In this document: piece after piece, positions 17,790 to 25,309 of the stretch
Layout of the letters: every line of letters starts with the position of its first letter
Numbering within the stretch: position 1 is the stretch's first letter
Assembly: GCA_900538905.1 (NCBI GenBank)
Contig: UPZS01000021.1
Span: 1-37,057, forward strand
Length of the DNA stretch: 37,057 bases
Direction of reading: 5' to 3'
DNA from: an uncultured Sutterella sp.
GTDB lineage: Bacteria; Pseudomonadota; Gammaproteobacteria; Burkholderiales; Burkholderiaceae_F
The notes under the pieces: generated by a model
The model's input: only the letters and a program-made list of their open reading frames with translations
What the model was told of the DNA's origin: nothing
Databases searched by the model: none
Made by a program: the position numbers and the translations under genes

Positions 17790-19421
17790 TCAGACCGGCC
17801 GCGTGAGACCGACCAATGAACCTGAGACGGCTTTCCAAGCCACAAAACGTCGTTCCGACTCACTGAAAACAAGCGCAAGGCGGCACAGTTCTTTGTGTCG
17901 CAGCGATTCGCCGTAATGCCGAGACTTAATTTGTTCAACGGCGACATCCAACAACCTCGGAACCTCTGTCTCCGTTTTGGCATATTTGAGTTCAAAGACC
18001 CACCGCCTCTTGTCTGTCTCGACTTCGATGTCGCTTCGACCGTAAGCATTGTGTTTTTCGACAGTCGGTTCGAGTAGCGCTCCGAGAAGCAGCATAACCA
18101 AATGGCTGCCGCAGGTCGCTTCGTCCTTAATCGGATAGGCCTGATAATTCAGGCGCGAAAACGCCCGATTAAAGGCGTCAACAACCTTCTCCGCACCTTT
18201 CGTATCAAGAAGCTGCTCCCAGAACAGCAACGATCTCTTCAGCTCGACATCGCCTGCAGTCATCTGTTGGGCATAGAGTCGGCCCATGGAGTTGTAGACC
18301 TCTCTGTTCGGATATCCCAGCAAGACGGCCGAATCAGACAGGGCTTTTTTGATTGTCAGATAACCGGCCTGATTGAGCATCACCTCAAGCGACACATCGG
18401 AAACATTTCGGTTCGGCGTAGCCAACTCTTCCAAAGCAACCGGAACAGGCGTGTCAAAGTCCGCGAGATCGCGCAGACTGTGATGCTTCAGATACTGCAT
18501 CAGAACAGTCGGCAATCCGCCGGTTGCGGACCAATAGTTTTTGAAACCTCGTTGAGGTTGAGCCAAAAAACTCAAGACTGACCACGGACAATAAACCGTT
18601 TGACTCGCTGTTTCTTCAAAACAATAACCGTTGTAGTTGAGCTTCAGCTCATTGAGCAATTCAGGTTTAGAAATACCAAGGTCTCGCGACGCTTTCTCAA
18701 TATGCGGACCGAAATAGTGATTGATTTCAGACTCGGTATAACCGAGCAACGCACCATACTGCGGCAGCATCGAAATGTCGACGATATTATTGAAAGCAGA
18801 AAAGATACTCGTGCTGCTGAATTTCATGATGCCGGTCATGAAGAAGAAGCGAAACCGCGATTCAAATTGTTTGATCGCCAAGTAAAAGACGCCGAGCTCC
18901 TCTCGCACGCGATTGAAAAGCTCGGGCTTGTGCATCAACTTTGTAAGCGGCGTATCGTATTCGTCAATAAGAAGAACTATGCTGCGTGTTTCCAGTTTTT
19001 TGAGCCAGGCTTTGAATTGATCCCAAAACAAAACTGGACTTTGTCTATCATACGAAAAGCCCAATGGTGCAAAACACGACTGAATATTGCTGTGTAGCGC
19101 TACACAAAATTCCTCTTGTCCTTCGAACTCTTTGAAACCTGAGAAGTCCAGACGGATCACCGGATAGGTTTTGTCGTTCCAGAGCCTCTCTATCGCCAGA
19201 CCATGAAAATCTCGCGTGCCGTGACTGAAAAGAGAAGCAAACGTCGACACCAGAAGCGTCTTTCCAAAGCGACGGGGCCTTGCCAGGAATACCTGTCGGG
19301 CCACATTACAAATTTGGAAGATCAGCTCCGTCTTGTCGACATAGATGCTGTTGTCGGAGCGTATTGCCTCAAACTCGGCGTAACCAAGCGGAAGATTTTG
19401 AATTTTGAAACTATTTACCAT
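17790..19421 (-). CDS. AAA-ATPase-like / PD-(D/E)XK nuclease fusion
   Basis: A 543-residue protein of the AAA-ATPase_like (PF09820) plus PDDEXK_9 (PF08011) family. Seen: N-terminal YVDKTELI, Walker A RPRRFGKT at residues 48-55, Walker B IVLLIDEYD near 165, and a C-terminal nuclease site with Asp464 (GRSDIEV) and E477-L-K479 (FELK), the D-x12-ExK pattern. The family is abundant in gut symbionts; a defence or DNA-maintenance role has been supposed but is not established. A frame extending to 19502 exists. I chose 19421 because GGAAGAG sits seven bases before it and the family typically begins near this point. It diverges from the MarC gene, beyond which lies a paralogue in the opposite orientation. 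Confidence 0.88.
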   Translation of the reverse strand: MVNSFKIQNLPLGYAEFEAIRSDNSIYVDKTELIFQICNVARQVFLARPRRFGKTLLVSTFASLFSHGTRDFHGLAIERLWNDKTYPVIRLDFSGFKEFEGQEEFCVALHSNIQSCFAPLGFSYDRQSPVLFWDQFKAWLKKLETRSIVLLIDEYDTPLTKLMHKPELFNRVREELGVFYLAIKQFESRFRFFFMTGIMKFSSTSIFSAFNNIVDISMLPQYGALLGYTESEINHYFGPHIEKASRDLGISKPELLNELKLNYNGYCFEETASQTVYCPWSVLSFLAQPQRGFKNYWSATGGLPTVLMQYLKHHSLRDLADFDTPVPVALEELATPNRNVSDVSLEVMLNQAGYLTIKKALSDSAVLLGYPNREVYNSMGRLYAQQMTAGDVELKRSLLFWEQLLDTKGAEKVVDAFNRAFSRLNYQAYPIKDEATCGSHLVMLLLGALLEPTVEKHNAYGRSDIEVETDKRRWVFELKYAKTETEVPRLLDVAVEQIKSRHYGESLRHKELCRLALVFSESERRFVAWKAVSGSLVGLTRPV

Positions 19422-19527
19422 TTGATTACTCTTCCGGTTTCGTTTTTTCAGGCACATCCGACAATGTCTTCCTGCTTGACGCAGGGACAAGACTGACAAC
19501 ACAAAACCTCTGTCGGAATAGGAAAAC

Positions 19528-19555
19528 TTGCCGTTTCAGAATGGATTGGTATGAT
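19528..19555 (+). promoter_or_regulatory. Promoter for MarC-family gene
   Basis: TTGCCG (19528-19533), a 16-base spacer, and TATGAT (19550-19555) preceded by TGG, which gives an extended -10. Predicted start of transcription is near 19562, about 70 bases before the ATG at 19634. Confidence 0.6.
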
Positions 19556-19633
19556 GCGCCGAATTCTAACGGTACGGACAAACTTTGTCCTGCGTTTTTT
19601 ATTTTGAGATCTTCACCGAACGCGGTGCTCGCT

Positions 19634-20281
19634 ATGCTGGATTCCGTCAGCTTCAAGTACTTCCTGGGCGCACTCATTTCCCTGGTGGTCATCACCAATC
19701 CGCTTTCTAAAATTCCTCTCTTCATGAGCCTTGCCGCAGGCATGACCCACGAGCAGCGAAAACAACAGGCCAACCTCGCGGCCATCTACTCGTTTGCTGT
19801 GATGTTTGTGAGCCTCATCGGCGGCAACCTGATTCTTTCCTTTTTCGGGATCAGCTTCGGCGCCATGCGTGTCGCGGGCGGTTTCGTGATTGCCATCATC
19901 GGCACGCAAATGCTTTTCGGCGGTCAAGGCCCCAACAACGCCCCTGCCGTACAACGCGGCAAGGAAGACTATTCGTTCTTCCCGCTTGCAATGCCCGGTA
20001 TTGCAGGTCCCGGCACCATCGCCGTCGTGATCGGATATTCCACCAAAATCGCCGAAGCACCCGAATTGACCTCCATGGCAGAAACGTTTCTTCTTACCAC
20101 GCTTGCCATTTTGGTCACCAGCATCATTGCCTGGGTCACTCTGCGCTCAAGCGAATACTGCGCTTCCCGCATGGGTCCTTCGGGCATGGCCGTTTTCAGC
20201 AAACTCATCGGCTTTTTCCTGATCTGCATCGGGGTGCAGTTCATGGGATCCGGTGCCAGAGCCTTCATTGCCGGCGGCTAG
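19634..20281 (+). CDS. MarC family integral membrane protein
   Basis: A 215-residue polytopic inner-membrane protein with about six hydrophobic segments. The family signature TNPLSKIPLF lies near residue 20, a conserved middle segment LAMPGIAGPGTIAVVI near residue 120, and a last membrane segment LIGFFLICIGVQFMGSG at the end. Members are called MarC or NAAT-type; a transport role (small neutral amino acids in one archaeal member) is known, but the bacterial function is unsettled. The frame is open 31 codons further upstream, but that extension lacks membrane character and overlaps the promoter, so I start at 19634. A hairpin terminator follows. It is flanked by two inverted AAA/PD-(D/E)XK paralogues and appears monocistronic. 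Confidence 0.88.
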   Translation: MLDSVSFKYFLGALISLVVITNPLSKIPLFMSLAAGMTHEQRKQQANLAAIYSFAVMFVSLIGGNLILSFFGISFGAMRVAGGFVIAIIGTQMLFGGQGPNNAPAVQRGKEDYSFFPLAMPGIAGPGTIAVVIGYSTKIAEAPELTSMAETFLLTTLAILVTSIIAWVTLRSSEYCASRMGPSGMAVFSKLIGFFLICIGVQFMGSGARAFIAGG

Positions 20282-20323
20282 CAACCTGTCTTTCAACATC
20301 CGCCTTGCTTTTTTCAGTCACGC

Positions 20324-20370
20324 AAACGCTCGCTACATGGCCGCATCTTCACGACCGAAGCGAGCGTTTT
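20324..20370 (+). terminator. Rho-independent terminator after MarC gene
   Basis: AAACGCTCGCT (20324-20334) pairs exactly with AGCGAGCGTTT (20359-20369), with TTTT at the 3' edge of the stem. It lies 43 bases past the MarC stop. The rest of 20282-20582 holds no ORF of note. TACAAT at 20520-20525 is a possible -10 for the next gene, but no -35 is visible. Confidence 0.65.
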
Positions 20371-20582
20371 CGCATGTCGATTGCCATTTGGGCAAACGAT
20401 GGGAAACCGTCTGTTGCGAACCGACTTACCTGCGCAATCGAACCTAATCGTCCGATTTTGTCGGCTTTGCAGCAAGATCTGTGAAGAACCGCATTTCGTC
20501 CCCTGCACAGTCAATCGGCTACAATCGGCGAGCGAATGCATCCTTCTTCCACCCGATGCACTTCTTCCAGTCTACTTAACCA

Positions 20583-22178
20583 ATGCCAACGCCACTGCCT
20601 CTTCTTCCACTAGGAAAGTCAGGTTTTCCTAACCTTAGAGCCAACAGCTTCGTTTATGTCGACAAGACAGATCTGATCTGCCGACTCGCAAAAACTCAAC
20701 CCAAAGTTTTCCTGACACGACCGCGTCATTTTGGTAAGTCTCTTCTGGTTTCGACCTTCGAGTCTCTGTTCAAATACGGACTCAGGGATTTCCATGGTCT
20801 AAACATTGAAAAATCCTGGAACGATAAAACTTACGATGTGGTTCGTCTGGATTTTTCCCGCGTTAAAAATTTTTCGTCCGTTGAACAATTCCGCGTCAAG
20901 TTCTTCGATTCTCTGGCCAGTTGTTTCAATAATGTCGGATTTGAGATTCCTCAGGACAGATCGCGAACCATCGTCCTTCTCACGTCTTTCCTGGAAAAAT
21001 TAGCCTCCAATTCGCTTGTTGTCCTGATCGACGAATACGACGCACCACTTTCAGCCTGTATTGACAACAAACCGCTTTTTGAATCGGTTCGAGCGGAACT
21101 GAGCGACTTTTATCTTGCACTGAAAAGTTGCGACGAGTGCCTGCGCTTTTTGTTTATTACGGGCATTACAAAGTTCAGCAGCACCAGCATTTTTTCGGAA
21201 TTTAATAATCTCAAAGATATTTCGCTGGATTCCGAATACGGTACTCTGCTCGGCTACACTGAAAACGAGATCAAAACCTATTTTTCAGCCCATTTGGCTC
21301 AAGCACAAGCTACTCTCAGGCTGTCGACCGCCGAACTTCTGGACGGTCTCAAAAGCAATTACAACGGTTTTTGCTTTGATCGGCACGCAGAAACAAAAGT
21401 ATTCTGTCCGTGGTCAGTCTTGAATTTCTTGAACTCTCCGAGCCAAGGTTTCGCCAACTATTGGTATGCCAGCGGAGGTCATCCGACAGTCTTGCTTCAA
21501 TATTTCAAAGGGCATGAGCTGCGCGATCCGTCAGGCTACGCGGAACCCAAAAAAGTCTGGTTGCGCGATTTGGAAACACCTCGTGATTTCGAAAATGTCG
21601 ACTGCGATGTATTGCTGACACAAGCAGGTTATCTGACCATCCGCTCGGTGACGCCAAACAAGGTTGTTGAACTAGCCTATCCGAACCAAGAAGTTGCCAT
21701 GTCAATGGCCCAGCTATACGCGGATCAGCTGTTGGCAGGAAAAACCTACAGCTCAACTGACAACACGGCACTCGAAGACATTTTGGCAAACGGCAACCTC
21801 GAGGATGTCGTACGTCGCTTCAATGAAGTATTCAACGCTGTTGACTACAAAAACTATCCGATAACCAGCGAAGCCTCATGCCGAGCAACGCTGCAGGTTT
21901 TGATGATCGGAGCAGATATGGTGCCGCACGTCGAGTCGCATTCAGCTCTCGGTCGCAGCGATCTTGAAGTCGATGCCGGTTCACGCCATTGGGTGTTTGA
22001 GTTCAAATTCGCCGAGACACAAGCTCAAGTCACACATTTGCTTGCTCAAGCTGTGGACCAAATGCAAGTCAAAAGTTACGGAGGCATTCCGCGCGAGACA
22101 AAGCTGCTTCGTGCCGCTCTGGTTTTCTGTGCGCAAGAACGACGTTTCGTTGCCTGGCAGGAAGTTAAGTCCAACTGA
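20583..22178 (+). CDS. AAA-ATPase-like / PD-(D/E)XK nuclease fusion, second paralogue
   Basis: A 531-residue protein of the same family as the gene at 17790-19421. Seen: Walker A RPRHFGKS at residues 46-53, Walker B LVVLIDEYDAPL near 155, the shared block FITGITKFSSTSIFSEFNN near 197-215, and a C-terminal nuclease site with Asp460 (GRSDLEV) and E473-F-K475 (FEFK). The two proteins align along their whole length but are clearly diverged, so this is an old duplication. The ATG has no clear Shine-Dalgarno, but the family's N-terminal region (FVYVDKTDLI) begins soon after it. Converges on the DUF362 gene with a shared terminator. Function of the family is not established. Confidence 0.86.
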   Translation: MPTPLPLLPLGKSGFPNLRANSFVYVDKTDLICRLAKTQPKVFLTRPRHFGKSLLVSTFESLFKYGLRDFHGLNIEKSWNDKTYDVVRLDFSRVKNFSSVEQFRVKFFDSLASCFNNVGFEIPQDRSRTIVLLTSFLEKLASNSLVVLIDEYDAPLSACIDNKPLFESVRAELSDFYLALKSCDECLRFLFITGITKFSSTSIFSEFNNLKDISLDSEYGTLLGYTENEIKTYFSAHLAQAQATLRLSTAELLDGLKSNYNGFCFDRHAETKVFCPWSVLNFLNSPSQGFANYWYASGGHPTVLLQYFKGHELRDPSGYAEPKKVWLRDLETPRDFENVDCDVLLTQAGYLTIRSVTPNKVVELAYPNQEVAMSMAQLYADQLLAGKTYSSTDNTALEDILANGNLEDVVRRFNEVFNAVDYKNYPITSEASCRATLQVLMIGADMVPHVESHSALGRSDLEVDAGSRHWVFEFKFAETQAQVTHLLAQAVDQMQVKSYGGIPRETKLLRAALVFCAQERRFVAWQEVKSN

Positions 22179-22182
22179 AAAA

Positions 22183-22223
22183 TTCCGAGCCGCCGGGACC
22201 CACTTCAATCCGGCGACTCGGAA
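22183..22223. terminator. Bidirectional terminator between convergent genes
   Basis: TTCCGAGCCGCCGG (22183-22196) pairs with CCGGCGACTCGGAA (22210-22223) with one mismatch and a 13-base loop. On the minus strand the stem runs into TTTTT, and on the plus strand into ATTAA, so it serves the DUF362 gene best and probably both. Confidence 0.78.
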
Positions 22224-22249
22224 ATTAACCTCATTGATTCAGACGCGAA

Positions 22250-23284
22250 TCAGGCCTTGTCCAGATTCACGATTTCGTAGTTTTCGCTACCCAATCCGAT
22301 TTCTCGCATAGACGAAAGCTGACGTAATCCATGACGCGATTCGATGCGTTCGCGCAACGGAGCACTTGCTTCTCCCAGATCGTAAACAGCATCAACCGAG
22401 GCCTGTTCCACCGCCAGAAGATCAAGCGAAGCAAAGATCCCGATATCGGGAACTCGCGGAGCTTCAGCAGAGGTTCCCGTACAGTCACAGTCCACGCTCA
22501 TGCGGCGCAGCACGTTGACGTAGCAGACATGGCCCTTGAAGTGGTCTGTAATGCCTTTGGTGGCATCGACCATGTTTTCCATAAATTCGCGTCCGGTAAT
22601 ACCCCACTGCTGACCGGTAGCCCCGGCGTGCAGCTGCTTCTTACCTGTGTGCGCGTCGGCGCAACCGATGGAGATGTTCTTATTCGAGCCGCCGAAGCCG
22701 CCCATCGTGTGGCCTTTGAAGTGAGTCAGCGTCAAGAGGCTGTCGTACTTGAGCAGTCCCTTGCCGACACTGATTTCCTTGATGTGTTTGGCCCCTTTCA
22801 CAGGAATCATGGCTGTTCCCTCGGCATCCATGATGTCCACCGGAGCAAACGTCCAACCGTTGACTTTGAGCGTATCGAGGTGCTTTGCCGTCGTATCGCG
22901 ATCGCCCGGATAGTAGGTGTTGGTCTCAACGATCGTGGCGTTTTTGATGTCGTTAGCCAACAATTCCTTAACCCATTCGCGCGGCAGAATGTTGGGACCG
23001 CCCTTTTCGCCGGTGTGCAGCTTCACCGCCACCTTGCCGGTGAGAACGGACGAAACCTTGGCAACGATCTTGCGTAAGCCGTCGGCCGACAAATCACGCG
23101 TGAAATAGACCACGGACTTCGGACCCGAGCGCTTGGCAAGCGGCACATTCACAACGCTGCCGTCATCGACCTTGGCTACGGCACGCACCGCCTTGCCCGC
23201 CTTTTCTTCCGCGGATGACGTAAGCGGCAACCCGGCTGCCACACCTGCGGCCATCGCGCCGCCGATCAATACTCTGCGCTTCAT
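22250..23284 (-). CDS. Exported DUF362-domain protein
   Basis: A 344-residue protein with an N-terminal export signal, KRRVLIGGAMAAGVAAGLPL, then SSA. The twin Arg suggests Tat export, although the motif is not the full consensus. The body fits DUF362 (PF04015): VAVKLHTGEKGGPN, FKGHTMGGFGGSNKN, IGCADAHTGK, the Cys pair in MSVDCDCTG, and PDIGIFASLDLLAVEQASVD. Family members are often linked to iron-sulfur or redox functions, but the biochemical role is unknown. No ferredoxin-type CxxCxxC cluster is present here. The start has a strong GGAGG. It is divergent from the AbgA-like gene across a 223-base region with paired hairpins. Confidence 0.82.
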   Translation of the reverse strand: MKRRVLIGGAMAAGVAAGLPLTSSAEEKAGKAVRAVAKVDDGSVVNVPLAKRSGPKSVVYFTRDLSADGLRKIVAKVSSVLTGKVAVKLHTGEKGGPNILPREWVKELLANDIKNATIVETNTYYPGDRDTTAKHLDTLKVNGWTFAPVDIMDAEGTAMIPVKGAKHIKEISVGKGLLKYDSLLTLTHFKGHTMGGFGGSNKNISIGCADAHTGKKQLHAGATGQQWGITGREFMENMVDATKGITDHFKGHVCYVNVLRRMSVDCDCTGTSAEAPRVPDIGIFASLDLLAVEQASVDAVYDLGEASAPLRERIESRHGLRQLSSMREIGLGSENYEIVNLDKA

Positions 23285-23507
23285 TGTGTTTTTCCTCCAA
23301 TCGACAGAATGCCGTTGGGGTTATTTTCCGCTGTCGGTCGTTTGTCGTCATGGCAAAAAATCTCAATAGGTTGCGTTTTTGACTCAAACGCAGACTTCCT
23401 TTGACTCGCAGGACCGCTTCTCTGCCTGTTCCTGACCGAAGTAAACTTCTTCGGACGATTCTTTACTTTCCTAACCGCCCGTCGGTTCAGCATCACAGGA
23501 AAACGCC
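23285..23507. promoter_or_regulatory. Divergent intergenic region with two inverted repeats
   Basis: TGCGTTT (23372-23378) and AAACGCA (23386-23392) form a 7+7+7 inverted repeat. CCGAAG (23436-23441) and CTTCGG (23449-23454) form a 6+7+6 one. Both lie between the divergent DUF362 and AbgA-like genes and could be operators or hairpins. A Shine-Dalgarno (AGGAAAA) is at 23497-23503. Confidence 0.4.
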
Positions 23508-24803
23508 ATGGATTCCGCCATCCTCTCTGAAATGATCGAAACACGTCGCCGACTCCACCAGCATCCGGAAGAAGGCTGGACAGAGTTCGAAACGACGTGG
23601 CTCGTCTACAACCGTCTCAAGGCACTCGGTTGCGAATCGGTTCTCACCGGCACGCGGCTGATCAATCCGGACTGCGTTCTCGGTCGCTCCGAAGCATTGG
23701 TCGAAAAAGCCGTGAACCGAGCCATTGCGGCGGGAGTTCCGGCCGAATTCATCGACGAAATCGAAGGCTACACAGGCGCGGCCGCCGTTATCGACACCGG
23801 TCGTCCCGGTCCCGTCTTGGCGCTGCGTTTTGACATGGACGCCTTATGTGTAGAAGAAACGACCGATCCCGAACATCTTCCCAACAAGCAAGGCTTTTGT
23901 TCTCAGTACGCCGGTTTGATGCACGCCTGCGGGCACGATGCGCATACGGCGTTGGGACTGGCCGTCGCCCGCTGGATCATGGAAAACCGCGAGCGCCTGA
24001 CGGGCGTCATCAAACTCATATTTCAGCCAGCCGAAGAAGGCGTGCGCGGCGCCAACGCGATCGTGGGCTCCGGCTTTGTCGACGACGTGGATGTGATCCT
24101 TGCCTCGCACTGCGGAGGCGCCATCAAGTCAAAGCAGATCGGACTCGTCTACGACGGTCTTTTGGCCAGCACCAAGTTTGATATCCGTTTTACGGGGGTG
24201 CCGTCGCATGCCGGCAACCAGCCGCATGCAGGCAAAAACGCGCTTCTTGCTGCCTGCAGCACCTGTCTGCAAATGGCCGGCATTCCGCGACACGGCGACG
24301 GTGCCACTCGCGTGTCTCTTGGCAAACTCAACGCCGGCGAAGGTCGCAATATCACACCGGCCCACGCCTACATCCAAGCCGAAGTGCGCGGTCAGACGCC
24401 GGAGATCAACGACTTTCTCTGCCGCAATGTTGAGCATATCGTCAAAGGCAATGCCGAGGCCTATCAGGTTCAATACGAGCTTGAACGCGTGGGCGAAGCC
24501 ACCACGATCGTTCCCTGCCCGGACATTCTCGAAGCCATAGGCGACGTAGCGCGCCAAACGGAGGGCGTGGCCGACGTCGTCGAACTGTGCAAACCGTCGG
24601 GCAGCGAAGACTATTCGCTCATGCTCAAGCGGGTCGTCGAGCGCGGCGGACTCGGCGCGATGTTCCGATGGGGCTGCAGGCATCACGGACATCATAAGTC
24701 CGATTTCGACATTCAGGACACGGAAACGATGCCGGTAGCTTTCGGCGTCTTTACGGGCTGCGTTCTGCGGTTTAACGGCATTGATTCGGTTGCGACGGAC
24801 TGA
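23508..24803 (+). CDS. abgA: AbgA-like M20 metallopeptidase (p-aminobenzoyl-glutamate hydrolase subunit A type)
   Basis: A 431-residue cytoplasmic amidohydrolase of the M20 family, closest in pattern to AbgA (436 residues in E. coli). AbgA with AbgB cleaves p-aminobenzoyl-glutamate, a folate breakdown product. Seen: RRxLHQHPEEGWTEFET at the start; ALRFDMDAL near 105-113; the metal motif MHACGHDAH with His143, Asp144 and His146; QPAEEG with the catalytic Glu176/Glu177; His201; the SHAGNQPHAGKNALL dimerisation-domain segment; PSGSEDYSLM; and a late HHGHHKSDFD. An AGGAAAA lies before the ATG. No abgB or abgT gene is adjacent, so it may act alone or on another N-acyl amino acid. Confidence 0.8.
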   Translation: MDSAILSEMIETRRRLHQHPEEGWTEFETTWLVYNRLKALGCESVLTGTRLINPDCVLGRSEALVEKAVNRAIAAGVPAEFIDEIEGYTGAAAVIDTGRPGPVLALRFDMDALCVEETTDPEHLPNKQGFCSQYAGLMHACGHDAHTALGLAVARWIMENRERLTGVIKLIFQPAEEGVRGANAIVGSGFVDDVDVILASHCGGAIKSKQIGLVYDGLLASTKFDIRFTGVPSHAGNQPHAGKNALLAACSTCLQMAGIPRHGDGATRVSLGKLNAGEGRNITPAHAYIQAEVRGQTPEINDFLCRNVEHIVKGNAEAYQVQYELERVGEATTIVPCPDILEAIGDVARQTEGVADVVELCKPSGSEDYSLMLKRVVERGGLGAMFRWGCRHHGHHKSDFDIQDTETMPVAFGVFTGCVLRFNGIDSVATD

Positions 24804-24909
24804 AACTAGCAGCCACTGTAGTCCATCCACGCCTTGCACCTAAGGAGCTTCGCCGCTTTTAGCAAAACGCAAATGGGCTTTGTCGTTTCTGAAATCTGGC
24901 GGTGGTGTT

Positions 24910-25068
24910 ATGGTTATGTACAAAATTACGGCAAGCCTTAGTGGTCGCGGTGTGTTGGATTACGAGGTTTGCATGGGCATCGACAATGACTCCAACAATC
25001 CGACTGTCGGAAGTAGCGCTAACAGCTACACAGCCAACGGAAAACGTTATGATTTCCGGGATGGTTAA
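24910..25068 (+). CDS. Small hypothetical ORF convergent with the toxin gene
   Basis: A 52-residue ORF starting MVMYKITASLSGRG and ending TANGKRYDFRDG, with GGTGG just before the ATG. Its stop lies nine bases before a perfect hairpin (25077-25108) that could end its transcript as well as the toxin's. No family recognised. It could equally be a gene fragment, as the area holds decayed sequence. Confidence 0.3.
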   Translation: MVMYKITASLSGRGVLDYEVCMGIDNDSNNPTVGSSANSYTANGKRYDFRDG

Positions 25069-25076
25069 ATACACGC

Positions 25077-25108
25077 GAGCCTCGGCAGTCGTCGAACTAC
25101 CGAGGCTC
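25077..25108. terminator. Bidirectional hairpin between 52-residue ORF and small toxin gene
   Basis: GAGCCTCGG (25077-25085) pairs exactly with CCGAGGCTC (25100-25108) around a 14-base loop. On the minus strand it starts 13 bases after the toxin stop, as expected for a short toxin mRNA. T tracts are modest on both sides. Confidence 0.6.
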
Positions 25109-25121
25109 TTCACTTACGCGC

Positions 25122-25205
25122 CTAGCAGAGTAAGAAAAGGATCAAGAAAATCAGGATTTTCAAGACCTTGCTTGCTATACTAGCGACCAGAGAATGACGC
25201 ATCAT
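25122..25205 (-). CDS. Putative type I toxin, 27-residue hydrophobic peptide
   Basis: A tiny ORF of 27 codons that starts with two Met (MMRHSLVASIAS) and ends in a membrane-type helix, KVLKILIFLILFLLC, then TAG. This layout (MM, short basic part, Ile/Leu/Phe run, very short tail) is that of Ibs/Ldr/Fst-type toxins that insert in the inner membrane. GGAGA at 25213-25209 is an excellent Shine-Dalgarno; its spacing fits the second ATG (25202) best, which would give 26 residues. A hairpin 13 bases past the stop would end the mRNA. On the other strand an extended -10 promoter inside the ORF and a terminator upstream of its Shine-Dalgarno predict an antisense RNA over the start. No obvious sigma70 promoter for the toxin itself was seen. 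No named family is claimed; toxicity is inference. Confidence 0.72.
   Translation of the reverse strand: MMRHSLVASIASKVLKILIFLILFLLC
25173..25181 (+). promoter_or_regulatory. Extended -10 promoter for the antisense RNA
   Basis: TGCTATACT is a TGn extended -10 followed by TATACT (25176-25181). The -35 region is poor, as is common for extended -10 promoters. Transcription would begin near 25188. The promoter lies inside the toxin reading frame on the opposite strand. Confidence 0.6.
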
Positions 25206-25255
25206 TATTCTCCAATCTTTAAGCGGCTCGGTGCTACCAACACTGAGCCGTTTTG
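25188..25255 (+). ncRNA. Predicted antisense RNA antitoxin (Sib-like arrangement)
   Basis: A predicted RNA of about 65-70 nt between the extended -10 at 25173-25181 and the terminator at 25224-25254. It is fully complementary to the toxin's first codons, start codon, Shine-Dalgarno and 5' leader. Its 5' part can fold (GAGAAT at 25190-25195 with ATTCTC at 25207-25212, loop over the toxin start codons) and its 3' part is the terminator hairpin. Base pairing would block toxin translation and expose the duplex to RNase III. Ends are estimated from promoter and terminator only. Confidence 0.62.
25224..25254 (+). terminator. Rho-independent terminator of the antisense RNA
   Basis: CGGCTCGGTG (25224-25233) pairs with CACTGAGCCG (25241-25250), all ten pairs forming with one G-U, around a 7-base loop, and TTTT follows at 25251-25254. 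A textbook intrinsic terminator with no plus-strand gene directly before it other than the predicted small RNA. Confidence 0.8.
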
Positions 25256-25309
25256 CTACGGTTTTGGACAAAGAAAGAACGGCTAACCGTCGCAGAACCG
25301 TTCAATTCC

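Noticed and set aside
24129..24839. 236-codon minus-strand ORF across the AbgA-like gene
   Set aside because: Antisense shadow; the plus strand has all M20 metal motifs.
25122..25255. Assignment of the small toxin locus to the known ptaRNA1 family
   Set aside because: As I recall, ptaRNA1-associated toxins are about 70-80 residues and not a short membrane helix; only the antisense layout is similar.
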